Assembly (NCBI GenBank): GCA_900543035.1
Contig: UQPV01000006.1
Coordinates: 1 to 64,000 of the forward strand
Reading direction: 5' to 3'
Length of the DNA: 64,000 nucleotides
Source of the DNA: an uncultured Solobacterium sp.
GTDB taxonomy: Bacteria; Bacillota_I; Bacilli_A; Erysipelotrichales; Erysipelotrichaceae
The stretch's first letter is position 1; each line of letters opens with the position of its first letter. The position numbers were made by a program, and so were the translations under genes. Of the stretch, positions 17,678 through 26,900 are shown piece by piece. The notes under the pieces were generated by a model, which was not told the DNA's origin, did not search any database, and saw only the letters and a list, made by a program, of their open reading frames with translations.

Positions 17678-18766
17678 TCACTCCAGCTTGCTCAGGCTGA
17701 AGAGCGCTTCGATGCCCCGCATCAGGATATGTTCGTCGAAATCGAAATGATCGCTGTGCAGGGGGATGCCGGTCCCGGTGCCCAAAAACATGAACATACC
17801 GGGGACGTGCTGCAGATACCAGGAGAAGTCCTCGGTGATCAGCTGCGGCTCATCGAGCAATATCATGTCCGGGATCGCCTGAAGCGCCTGATCGACGATC
17901 TGCGGCGTGTTGACGAGCGCTGGGTAGCCTTCGCTGAACGAGAAGGCGAACTGTGCCGGCGCATAGCGTCTGGCGATCGCATCCAGCTGATCGCGCATGT
18001 GATCGTAGATCTCATCCCGGCAGGCACGCATCGTGCCTTCCAGGCGGGCATGATCGCTCACCACATTGCGGATGGAACCGGAACGCAGCACGCCGAAGCG
18101 CAGCAGCCGGTATTCTGCCGGATCGATCTGCCGCTCCATCGCATACAGGTCGCAAAGATAGCGGCAGGCAGTCTCCAGCGCGTCGCAGCCTTCCTGATAG
18201 CTGGCGGCATGTGCGCTTTTGCCCGTGATGTCGATGTTCACTTCGCTGGAGCGCGCCATCATCTCTTCGTGCCGGGTGCCGATCACGCCGGCGGGCAGCT
18301 GGGGCCACAGGTGCATGCCATAGATGCGTTTGACATGGTAGCGTTCCAGGATGCCGGCTTCGCAGAGCAGCCGGGCGCCGCCGGGGTTTTCCTCCCCGGG
18401 CTGAAAGATGAGCAGCACATTGTGCGGCAGTCTCTGATCGGCAGAAGCCAGGCGGAAGGCCAGCCCCAGCAGCATCGCCATATGGCCGTCATGTCCGCAG
18501 GCATGCATGTTTCCCTCATGCCGGCTGCGGTAAGGCGCGTCGCTGCGCTCGGTGATCGGCAGGGCATCCATGTCGCTGCGAAAGGCGATGGTCTCCTCAC
18601 GGCCGTTGTCGAAGAATGCCGTGATCCCGCTTTCGAGCGGGAAATCGAGCTGACAGGGGAGATCCAGCAGCTGTGAGATGAGGTATGCCTTGGTCATCGG
18701 CAGGGAAAGCTCCAGCTCAGGGATCTGGTGCAGCTCTCTGCGGATCCGCTGTATGCGTTCAAACAT
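17678..18766 (-). CDS. M20 family amidohydrolase, probable N-acetyldiaminopimelate deacetylase
   Basis: A 362-aa M20D metallopeptidase. Metal ligands are seen in ACGHDGHMAM and the LIFQPGEENPGGA segment with its paired Glu, with the dimerisation/lid element GKSAHAA in the middle. The family contains hippurate/IAA hydrolases and N-acetyl-LL-diaminopimelate deacetylase. It diverges from the lysA-dap operon, and that operon contains the N-acetyltransferase DapH. The acetyl-DAP deacetylase is therefore the best call. That step is otherwise missing here; substrate is inference from context. Confidence 0.85.
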   Translation of the reverse strand: MFERIQRIRRELHQIPELELSLPMTKAYLISQLLDLPCQLDFPLESGITAFFDNGREETIAFRSDMDALPITERSDAPYRSRHEGNMHACGHDGHMAMLLGLAFRLASADQRLPHNVLLIFQPGEENPGGARLLCEAGILERYHVKRIYGMHLWPQLPAGVIGTRHEEMMARSSEVNIDITGKSAHAASYQEGCDALETACRYLCDLYAMERQIDPAEYRLLRFGVLRSGSIRNVVSDHARLEGTMRACRDEIYDHMRDQLDAIARRYAPAQFAFSFSEGYPALVNTPQIVDQALQAIPDMILLDEPQLITEDFSWYLQHVPGMFMFLGTGTGIPLHSDHFDFDEHILMRGIEALFSLSKLE

Positions 18767-18854
18767 GAAATCACTCCTCTGATGTTATTCTAGCGGAAAA
18801 TAGCGTCATAGACAATGAAAATAATTACACAGGTGAAAAATATTGCAAAACTAG

Positions 18855-18882
18855 TTGAAAATGAATGAAAAGGGTGTATAAT
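18855..18882 (+). promoter_or_regulatory. promoter of the lysine operon
   Basis: TTGAAA (18855-18860) and TATAAT (18877-18882) with a 16-bp spacer, directly before the lysine riboswitch. The flanking DNA is AT-rich. Confidence 0.75.
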
Positions 18883-18894
18883 ACAGTCAATAAA

Positions 18895-19103
18895 TGATAG
18901 AGGCGCGGATGCGAAGAAGAAACGGAGAGCCGGCAGGTGTCTGATCCGTTTCGGCGGCAAGTCCGCCGAACTGTTCCATCAGGCATGATGGGATGGTGGG
19001 CCGGTGCAGAACATGCATCGGACTGTCTACGTGATGTAGGAGTGCTATCTTATTTCAGCGGGAACGAAGGCCGGTAAGATCAGTATTCTTACCGGTCTTT
19101 TTT
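18895..19103 (+). promoter_or_regulatory. lysine riboswitch (L box)
   Basis: The leader of lysA starts with AGAGGCGC near 18899. It contains hairpins GGCGGCAAGTCCGCC and GGCCGGTGCAG... and ends with CTGTC...GGAGTGCTATCTT (19023-19051), the conserved junction elements of the L box. A strong terminator at 19071-19103 follows. Lysine binding should favour termination and switch off lysA-dapF-dapA-dapB-dapH. I recognise it by conserved junction motifs and by the gene it precedes. Confidence 0.88.
19071..19103 (+). terminator. riboswitch-controlled terminator before lysA
   Basis: CCGGTAAGA (19071-19079) and TCTTACCGG (19087-19095) form a perfect 9-bp stem with a 7-nt loop, followed by TCTTTTTT. 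The lysA ribosome binding site AGGAGG lies immediately after. Confidence 0.92.
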
Positions 19104-19117
19104 CAGGAGGAAGCGCG

Positions 19118-20389
19118 ATGGAAAACATGCTGAAGATACAAGGCGTGCCGCTCAGCGAGCTGGCAGAGACATATGGCACCCCGTTATATATCTATGATCA
19201 GAACCGTATCGAGGAACAGATGGAGACTTACCGAAGCTGCTTGAACAGCGATGTGCTGCAGACCGAGATCCTGTATGCGTCCAAGGCATTCTGCATCCAG
19301 GAGATGGTGAAGCTGGTGCAGGCGCACGGGCTGAGCCTGGATGTCGTCTCCGGCGGAGAGCTGTATACGGCGCTGGCGGCCGGCTTTGATCCGGCGGACA
19401 TCCATTTCCACGGCAACAATAAGTCGCCGCAGGAGATCGAAGAAGCGCTGCAGGCAAAGGTCGGCACCTTCATCGTAGACAATGTCATGGAGGGGGAATA
19501 TCTCTGCGCGCAGATGGCGCGTTTCGATCACGATGTCCATGTGATGATCCGGGTCAATCCAGGCGTGGAGGCGCATACGCATGAATATGTGGTCACCGCG
19601 CATGTGGACAGCAAGTTCGGCATATCCATCCACGAGCAAGAGACGCTGGCGGCGCTGATCCGGCGGTTCATGGAGACGGAGCATGTGATCTTTGACGGCT
19701 TCCATGCGCATATCGGCTCCCAGATCTTCGACGCGCAGGCCTTTGCGGCCGAGATCGACGTGATGGGGCAGTTCATGGCCGACATGCAGGAACGCTTCGG
19801 CATCATCTGCCGCTGTCTGGATGTCGGCGGAGGCTTTGCGGTGCGCTATACGGAAGCGGACAGCCCGATCCCGATCCCGGAGGTCTGTCAGACGATCCTG
19901 CGGGAATGTGAGCGGCAGAAGCAGATACGCGGGCTCGCGCTGGAAAAGGTCATGATCGAACCGGGACGAAGCATCGTGGCAGAAGCGGGCATGACGCTGT
20001 ACACGGTCGGTTTCGGCAAACAGACGCCGAATCGCACATATGTATTCGTAGACGGCGGCATGAGCGACAATATCCGCCCGGCGCTGTATCAGGCGGCATA
20101 CAGCTGCGATGTGGCAAACCGGATGGATGAGGAAAAGCGTATCCCGGTCTGTGTGGCGGGCAAATGCTGCGAATCCGGCGATGTGCTCATCGAGGAAGCC
20201 ATGCTTCCACCATGTGTGCCCGGCGATCTGCTGGTCGTATACAGCACCGGCGCATATGGCTTCAGCATGGCCAGCCACTATAACCGGCTGTGCCGTCCGG
20301 CCGTCGTCTTCGTGAAGGACGGCAAGGCGCGCTGCGTGGTCAGACGCGAGACATACGCCGATCTGCTGAAGGGAGAGTGCGGAGAATGA
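19118..20389 (+). CDS. lysA: diaminopimelate decarboxylase
   Basis: A 423-aa PLP enzyme of the alanine-racemase barrel class, converting meso-diaminopimelate to lysine. Lys in LYASKAF binds PLP, HAHIGSQIFD and EPGRSIVAEAG are family motifs, and the active-site CCESGDV is present. AGGAGG lies seven bases before the ATG at 19118. It is the first gene behind the riboswitch and ends in an ATGA overlap with dapF. Confidence 0.97.
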   Translation: MENMLKIQGVPLSELAETYGTPLYIYDQNRIEEQMETYRSCLNSDVLQTEILYASKAFCIQEMVKLVQAHGLSLDVVSGGELYTALAAGFDPADIHFHGNNKSPQEIEEALQAKVGTFIVDNVMEGEYLCAQMARFDHDVHVMIRVNPGVEAHTHEYVVTAHVDSKFGISIHEQETLAALIRRFMETEHVIFDGFHAHIGSQIFDAQAFAAEIDVMGQFMADMQERFGIICRCLDVGGGFAVRYTEADSPIPIPEVCQTILRECERQKQIRGLALEKVMIEPGRSIVAEAGMTLYTVGFGKQTPNRTYVFVDGGMSDNIRPALYQAAYSCDVANRMDEEKRIPVCVAGKCCESGDVLIEEAMLPPCVPGDLLVVYSTGAYGFSMASHYNRLCRPAVVFVKDGKARCVVRRETYADLLKGECGE

Positions 20390-21207
20390 ACATTCAGGTA
20401 AGCAAGTATCATGGCTGCGGCAACGATTTCATCATCGCCCGGGCATCCGTGCTCTCTGGCATCGATCTGGCGGATCTGGCCCGTCATGCCTGTGACCGGC
20501 ATACCGGCATCGGCGCGGACGGGTTCATCGCGGTCGCAGAAGATCCCTTGGAGATGATCTATTACAATCAGGACGGCAGCCGGGCCCCGATGTGCGGCAA
20601 CGGCATCCGCTGCTTTGCGGCCTTCTGTCATGATGAAGGGATCATGATCCAGGACGCCTATGATGTGCAGACATTAGCCGGCATGCAGAAGGTAAAGGTG
20701 CTGCAGGAAGAACCGTTTCAAGTACGGATCGATATGGGGATGCCCAGCGATGCGCTTGAGCAGATCGGGATCGAAAGCCCGATATGGGGAATGCCCCTGC
20801 GCCTTTTCGACGGGCGTACGATCACGCTGTACAGCCTGTTCATGGGCACGATCCACACGGTGGTGTTCGTCGATGAATTTGCGGCGGATCTCGCAGAGAT
20901 CGGCCGGCAGGTCTGCATGCATCCGCTGTATGCACATCAGACCAATGTCAATTTCGTACAGGTCGTGGATGAGCATACGATGCGCGTGCGCACATATGAG
21001 CGAGGCTGCGGCATGACGCTGGCCTGCGGCACAGGCGCGTGCGCTTCGCTGGTCTGCGCCGTGCGTGAAGGAAAGATGAGCGAGAAGGCTCATGTGCTCT
21101 TGGAAAAAGGTGAGCTTGTGGTCGAGCTGAATGCCCAGGGGCATGTGATGATGAGCGGACCGGCAGTCCGCGTGATGAAAGGAGAATACAGATATGAGAC
21201 CGATTAA
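20386..21207 (+). CDS. dapF: diaminopimelate epimerase
   Basis: A 273-aa PLP-independent epimerase converting LL- to meso-diaminopimelate. Both catalytic cysteines are present, in MCGNGIRCF and ACGTGACAS, and the N-terminus KYHGCGNDFII is typical. The start is ATG 20386 overlapping the lysA stop; an earlier in-frame start lies within lysA. It overlaps dapA by 14 bp. Confidence 0.97.
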   Translation: MNIQVSKYHGCGNDFIIARASVLSGIDLADLARHACDRHTGIGADGFIAVAEDPLEMIYYNQDGSRAPMCGNGIRCFAAFCHDEGIMIQDAYDVQTLAGMQKVKVLQEEPFQVRIDMGMPSDALEQIGIESPIWGMPLRLFDGRTITLYSLFMGTIHTVVFVDEFAADLAEIGRQVCMHPLYAHQTNVNFVQVVDEHTMRVRTYERGCGMTLACGTGACASLVCAVREGKMSEKAHVLLEKGELVVELNAQGHVMMSGPAVRVMKGEYRYETD

Positions 21208-22078
21208 GGGAAGCATCGTTGCGCTGGTCACCCCGTTTCATGAAGACGGCAGCGTCAATTTCGAGAAGCTGAAGGAGCTGCTGGACTGGCATATCGCCAA
21301 TTCCACAGATGGGATCCTCGTGCTGGGAACGACTGGTGAGAGCAGCACGATGACGCATGAAGAGGATGATGAAGTGGCGCGGGTGAGCATCTCGCATGTG
21401 AATCACCGTGTGCCCATCATCGTCGGCGCCGGCAGCAACTGCACCCAGACGGCCGTGGAAAAGGCCGTCCGCTATGCGGACATGGGCGCGGATGCGTTGC
21501 TCATGATCTCCCCGTATTACAATAAGGCAAACCGCCGCGGCATGGTCGAGCATTTCCGTCAGGTGGCCGATGTGACGAGCTGTCCGATCATCCTGTATAA
21601 TGTGCCGGGACGCACCGGCTGCAGCATCAGCGAGGATGTCGTGGCTGAGCTAAGCAAGCATCCCAACATCTGCGGCATCAAGGAGGCCAGCGGCAGCATC
21701 ACTTATGCGGCCCGCATCGCCCGTTATGTAAATGATGACTTTACCATGTACAGCGGCAATGATGACATGATCACCAGCATGCTCTCGCTGGGCGCAAGCG
21801 GCGTCATCAGCGTGCTGGCCAACGTCGTGCCGAAGCAGACACATGACATCGTCGCTTCCTGGCATGCCAAAGATGTGATAGCAAGCCGGGAAGGCCAGCT
21901 GCATTATCTGGATCTGGTGCAGGCGCTGTTCAGCGAGGTCAATCCGATCCCGGTCAAGGCTGCCATGAACATGATGGGCATGCAGGTCGGCGGATACCGT
22001 TATCCGCTGTGTGAGATGATGCCGGATACATATGCGCAGCTGCGCAAGGTCATGGAGGACTATGGCTTATGCGCGTGA
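21194..22078 (+). CDS. dapA: 4-hydroxy-tetrahydrodipicolinate synthase
   Basis: A 294-aa aldolase condensing pyruvate with aspartate semialdehyde. Motifs: ALVTPFHEDGSV, GTTGESSTM, tyrosine in YNVPGRTG, and the Schiff-base lysine in GIKEASG. The start ATG 21194 has AAAGGAG upstream and lies inside the end of dapF. It overlaps dapB by 10 bp. Confidence 0.97.
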   Translation: MRPIKGSIVALVTPFHEDGSVNFEKLKELLDWHIANSTDGILVLGTTGESSTMTHEEDDEVARVSISHVNHRVPIIVGAGSNCTQTAVEKAVRYADMGADALLMISPYYNKANRRGMVEHFRQVADVTSCPIILYNVPGRTGCSISEDVVAELSKHPNICGIKEASGSITYAARIARYVNDDFTMYSGNDDMITSMLSLGASGVISVLANVVPKQTHDIVASWHAKDVIASREGQLHYLDLVQALFSEVNPIPVKAAMNMMGMQVGGYRYPLCEMMPDTYAQLRKVMEDYGLCA

Positions 22079-22782
22079 TCGTCATCGGCAGAGGAAAGAT
22101 GGGCACATTGCTCAGCGAAAGCGCCGCGGCACATGGCCATGAGGTGATCGCCATGGCCGATGCGGCCAATCAGGATGAGGTGAAGCCGCTGGACTGCGAT
22201 GCCGTCATCGATTTTTCCCATCCGGACAATCTGGAATGGGTATGCGCGTATGTCAGGGCGCGGCACTGTGTGCTCATCTGCGGCACCACAGGGCTGAATG
22301 ACGCGCAGAAGCAGCTGCTGCAGCAGACCGCGCAGGCATGCCCGGTATTCTATTCTGCCAACTTCTCTTATGGCATCGCCATGCTGGAGAAGATGCTGGA
22401 GATGCTCACCCCGCTGTTGAAGGAAGACTTCGATATGGAAGTGGTAGAGGCGCACCATGGCCAGAAGCAGGATGCGCCAAGCGGGACGGCCGCCATGCTC
22501 GTGGAGGCGATGGACCCGCATCATGAATTTAAACGGGTCTACGGCCGCGAGGGCTTCGTCGGCAAGCGCGGCAAGGAGATCGGCATCCATGCCATCCGCG
22601 GCGGGACGGTGGCCGGAGAGCATACCGTGCTGTATCTGGGAGAGGATGAGTCGCTGAAGATCACGCATACGGCAAGCAGCCGCATGATCTTTGTGAACGG
22701 CGCATGGAAGGCGCTGGATTTCATGGCCAAACGGCCGAACGGTTATTACACGATGAAGGATCTGACAGGAGAAGAGCAATGA
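22069..22782 (+). CDS. dapB: 4-hydroxy-tetrahydrodipicolinate reductase
   Basis: A 237-aa NAD(P)H-dependent reductase. The nucleotide-binding start is [10 protein letters not shown]; note GRGKMG rather than the commoner GxxGx[22 protein letters not shown] with the catalytic His pair and Lys, and the closing [12 protein letters not shown] segment follow. The start ATG 22069 overlaps dapA by 10 bp, and the gene ends in an ATGA overlap with dapH. Confidence 0.96.
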   Translation: MRVIVIGRGKMGTLLSESAAAHGHEVIAMADAANQDEVKPLDCDAVIDFSHPDNLEWVCAYVRARHCVLICGTTGLNDAQKQLLQQTAQACPVFYSANFSYGIAMLEKMLEMLTPLLKEDFDMEVVEAHHGQKQDAPSGTAAMLVEAMDPHHEFKRVYGREGFVGKRGKEIGIHAIRGGTVAGEHTVLYLGEDESLKITHTASSRMIFVNGAWKALDFMAKRPNGYYTMKDLTGEEQ

Positions 22783-23462
22783 ATGCACAAGATATCATCA
22801 ATTTCATACACAACGCGGAGAAGAAGACGCCGGTAAAGGTCTACTATCGGGCAAAGACGCCCGTGGATTTTCCAAACTGTCATCAGTTTGGCGATGTCGT
22901 GTTCGGTGACTGGAAAGACATCGAACCAGTGCTGAAGGAAAATCAGGATAATTTCCTGGATGTGATCATAGAGAACGACTGCCGCAACAGCGCGGTGCCG
23001 TTGTTGGACATGAAGAACATCCGTGCGCGCATCGAACCAGGCGCGATCATCCGCGATCAGGTAGAGATCGGGGACAATGCCGTCATCATGATGGGCGCCA
23101 TCATCAACATCGGCGCGATCATCGGCGAGGGCACCATGATCGATATGGGCGCTGTCCTGGGCGGACGTGCGACGGTCGGCAAGAACTGCCATATCGGCGC
23201 AGGCGCAGTGCTGGCCGGCGTGGTCGAACCAGCCAGTGCGACCCCGGTCATCATCGAGGACAATGTGCTGGTCGGTGCCAATGCGGTCATCATCGAAGGC
23301 GTGCATGTCGGTGAAGGCGCTGTCGTCGCCGCCGGGGCCATCGTCATCGAAGATGTTCCGGCACATACCGTGGTGGCTGGCACGCCGGCTCGCGTCATCA
23401 AGCAGAAGGATGAGCAGGCGGCACAGAAGACGGCGCTGGTTTCCGCGCTGCGCTCGCTGTGA
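22779..23462 (+). CDS. dapH: tetrahydrodipicolinate N-acetyltransferase
   Basis: A 227-aa left-handed beta-helix acetyltransferase. The family N-terminal domain (to about residue 85) carries KKTPVKVYY. Hexapeptide repeats follow from [15 protein letters not shown], with [11 protein letters not shown] and the ending [15 protein letters not shown]. It commits this organism to the acetylase branch of diaminopimelate synthesis. The start ATG 22779 overlaps dapB and has AGGAG eight bases upstream. Confidence 0.95.
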   Translation: MNAQDIINFIHNAEKKTPVKVYYRAKTPVDFPNCHQFGDVVFGDWKDIEPVLKENQDNFLDVIIENDCRNSAVPLLDMKNIRARIEPGAIIRDQVEIGDNAVIMMGAIINIGAIIGEGTMIDMGAVLGGRATVGKNCHIGAGAVLAGVVEPASATPVIIEDNVLVGANAVIIEGVHVGEGAVVAAGAIVIEDVPAHTVVAGTPARVIKQKDEQAAQKTALVSALRSL

Positions 23463-23476
23463 GCAATGGAGAGAAG

Positions 23477-23665
23477 ATGAAACAGGAACGATTTGAACGG
23501 ATCTATCAGCAGGGCCATCTCACGGTGACCGAGATCTGGGTAGACCGGGAGACGGGGGTAAATTACCTGTGGCATGAGGATGGCTACAGCGGCGGCCTCA
23601 CCCCGCTGCTTGACGCGCGAGGCAATGTGGTCGTGACGCCATTTCAAGACCGAGAGAAAGAATGA
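23477..23665 (+). CDS. small DUF6440-like protein (62 aa)
   Basis: A small soluble protein whose core TVTEIWVDRETGVNYLWHEDGYSGGLTPLLD reads like the DUF6440 family: two beta hairpins with a conserved GYSGGLTPLL. No function is known. I choose ATG 23477, preceded by GGAGAG; a GTG at 23459 overlapping the dapH stop is in frame but less likely. It is the last gene of the lysine operon, though nothing visible links it to lysine synthesis. Confidence 0.7.
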   Translation: MKQERFERIYQQGHLTVTEIWVDRETGVNYLWHEDGYSGGLTPLLDARGNVVVTPFQDREKE

Positions 23666-23731
23666 ATCAGCTTTGTCGTAAAGCTCATTTCATGATGTAA
23701 GCTTGCAAATCACTATATATGATCAATAGCG

Positions 23732-23762
23732 GCGTTGTTTCTGACAAGGAAACAACGCTTTT
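23732..23762 (+). terminator. terminator of the lysine operon
   Basis: GCGTTGTTTC (23732-23741) and GAAACAACGC (23749-23758) form a perfect 10-bp stem followed by TTTT. Confidence 0.88.
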
Positions 23763-23802
23763 GACGTTTTCCCCTTCTTGGTGTCGCAACTGTATAAAAA
23801 TG

Positions 23803-23816
23803 CAACATTCGTGTTG
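23803..23816. other. inverted repeat CAACA-TTCG-TGTTG upstream of the GH31 gene
   Basis: A perfect 5-bp inverted repeat around TTCG, about 110 bp before the GH31 start, flanked by TATAAA-like sequence at about 23792. It could be an operator or a small leader hairpin. I could not fix a confident promoter between 23763 and 23925. Confidence 0.35.
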
Positions 23817-23925
23817 TGATATTGCCAACGATGTGCGAAAATATAAACAGGAGAAAGCGGTTTCTCGTTTGTGAGCAAGGAGGTGAAGAGACCGAGAAGG
23901 CCTGCTTTCCGGGAGGAGGATGAAA

Positions 23926-26900
23926 ATGGCAGTGAAAGACTGTATGAAAAAAGTTCTGATGTCCGGGCTCTCCGTGCTGATGGCAGTCTCTATGTTCAAT
24001 ATTCCCGCGCGTGCGCAGGAAAACAGAGCGGCTGATGGCGTAACCACTCTGGGAACGATCGAAAGCATGGATGATATCCAGGTCAGTGACAATGTGGTCG
24101 ATATCTCTACTTCGAATGCCGGAGAAAAGATCAAGATCACCTTTGTCAGTGATACGATATTCCGCCTGAATGTCGAACCTGAAGGAAAATTTGTGGAAGA
24201 ACCAGAAACGGCCCGTGATGATTATGTGGCCAAGATGCTGGTTAAGCCGATTTCTGAGTATGAAGGCGTCGTGCCTAATGTCAGTGAGACAGATACAGAT
24301 TATGTGATCGGCACTGATAAAGTAGAGCTCGTGATCAGTAAGGCGGATTCCCGTATGCGCATGATCAATGCGCAGACTGACGAGGTGGTCTGGTCCGAAA
24401 AAGCACCATTGCAGTATGGCAATGGCAAGACGACCCAGACCTTGAATGAAGGAGAAGATGAGTATTTCTTTGGCGGAGGATTCCAAAATGGTTATTTCTC
24501 TCATAAGAATCAGAAGCTCCAGATCAATATCGTAGCCACAAGCGGAAACTGGGGAGACGGAATGGTTTCTTCACCGACTCCATTCTATATGTCGACCAAT
24601 GGTTATGGTGTCATGCGTTATACGTGGAGAAACGGTGTCTATGACTTCGGTTATGATGATCCGACCACGACGACCACGATGCATAACGAAGAGCGCTTCG
24701 ATGGCATCTATTTCCTCGGAGATATTCCTTCTGTGCTCGATCAGTACACGGATCTGACGGGCAAGCCGGTCATGCTTCCGGAATATTCTTATTATCTTGG
24801 TCACGCAAACTGCTATAATCGTGACTATTGGGTAGAAGATCCTAATGGAAAGTATGAGATCAACGGTGTCCGTTATACAGAGAAGGGTTCCTCTAATCCA
24901 GGCGGAAACGCGTTCCTGGAAACGCTGAATGATACACCGGTCAGCGCAAGAACGGTATTGGATTGGTATCAGCAGGAGGATATGCCGCTGGGCTGGTTCC
25001 TGCCTAATGATGGCTATGGCTGCGGATATGGCCAGGATGACACAGACTCCACACCAGATACCGCAGATGCGGAAGCTATCGACATCAATGTGAACAACCT
25101 GAAGCGGTTTACGGACTATGCGAATTCCAAGGGTGTTGAAGTCGGATTGTGGACCCAGTCAGATCTGAAGCCAACGCTGTACGATAATGAAGGAAAAGTC
25201 ATCGCGCCTCATTTGCGCCGTGATGTAGAAAAAGAAGTCAATATCGGCGGTGTCCGTGCCGTCAAGACGGACGTTGCATGGGTAGGCAGTGGTTTCTCCA
25301 TGGCGCTGAACTCAGTAAAGACCGCGGCAGATACGATCGAAGAAGCACAGTATCGCCCGTTTGTCGTTTCTTTGTTTGGCTGGAATGGTACGCAGCGCTA
25401 TGCCACGATCTGGTCTGGTGATCAGAAGGGCGGCCTGTGGGAGTACATCCGTTTCCATATTCCTTCTTATATCGGCGCCGGCCTGAGCGGTATCCCGTAT
25501 GTCGGCAGCGATATGGATGGTATCTATGGCGGTGACGCACCGATCATCCAGACTCGTGATTATCAGTGGAAAGCATTTACTCCGGTCATGATCGATATGG
25601 ACGGCTGGGGCAGCACGGTAAAGAACCCGGCAGCTAACGGCGGTATCTATGCGTCGATCAACCGCATGTATCTGAAGCTGAAGGCACAGATGCTTCCTTA
25701 TAACTATTCTAATACGTATGAGGCAAATCAGACCGGCATGCCGCTGATCCGTGCCATGTTGCTGGAGTATCCTGAAGATCCGAATACATACACGACCATG
25801 ACGCAGTATCAGTATATGTGGGGCGAGAATCTGCTCATCGCGCCGATCTACCAGGATACGGCATCTGATGATCAGGGAAATGATATCCGTAACGATATCT
25901 ATCTGCCGGATGAAGATCAGGTATGGATCGATTATTTCACTGGTGAGCAGTATCAGGGCGGAAGAGTGATCAACGGCTTTGATGCGCCAGTATGGAAGAC
26001 CCCGGTATTCGTCAAGAATGGCGCGATCATTCCGATGGCAGAAGAAAACAATTCTCCTGCAGGAGTCAAGGGCGCTTCTCCGCGTATCTTTGAGGTATGG
26101 CCTTCTGGAGAAACGGACTTCACGCTGTTTGAAGATGATGGATATTCTACCGATTATTATAACGGCGCATATGCGCTGACGAATATCACGTCAAGTGCGC
26201 CGAAGAGCGGCAGCGGAACGGCAAAGATCCATGTCGATGCGGCCGATACCAATGGACAGAATTATGCTGAAGTAACTAAGTTTGACAAGGAACGTGAGAC
26301 ACAGTTCGTGGTCAACGTTCAGGAAAGACCTGAAAGCATCAGCGCTGAAGTAGGCGGCAAAGCAGTAGAATTCAAGGAAGTTGGTTCTGAGGCAGAATTC
26401 AACGAAGCTGAAGGCAATGTATATTTCTACAATGAAGCACCGAACCTGAATAAGTATAACCTGGAAGGTGAAGCGTTTGCGGATACGAAGATCATCACGA
26501 CGCCGAAATTGTATGTGAAGATCGCCGCGAATGATGTTTCTGCCAATGCGATCGATCTGACCATCGAAGGCTTTAACAATACGATGGCACCGAAGGATGA
26601 TGGATCTACTGCAGCACTGGCTGTTCCAGAAGGACTGCACGCGGTAGAAGAAGGCATCCAGGATACTTCCCTGCAGCTGCAGTGGGATCCGGTCGAAGGT
26701 GAAAATGGAGCGTCTTACTATGAGCTGCGCGTTAATGGTGAAAATGGATATGTACTGAGCAATCTGGAAGATACTACATTTGTTCACGGAAATCTGACGC
26801 AGGCCACGGAATATACTTATGAGGTACGTGCTGTAAATACAGCTGGCAAGTCTGCTTGGTCTGAACCGATCAGCGTATCGACGCAGCTTGACCGTTATCG

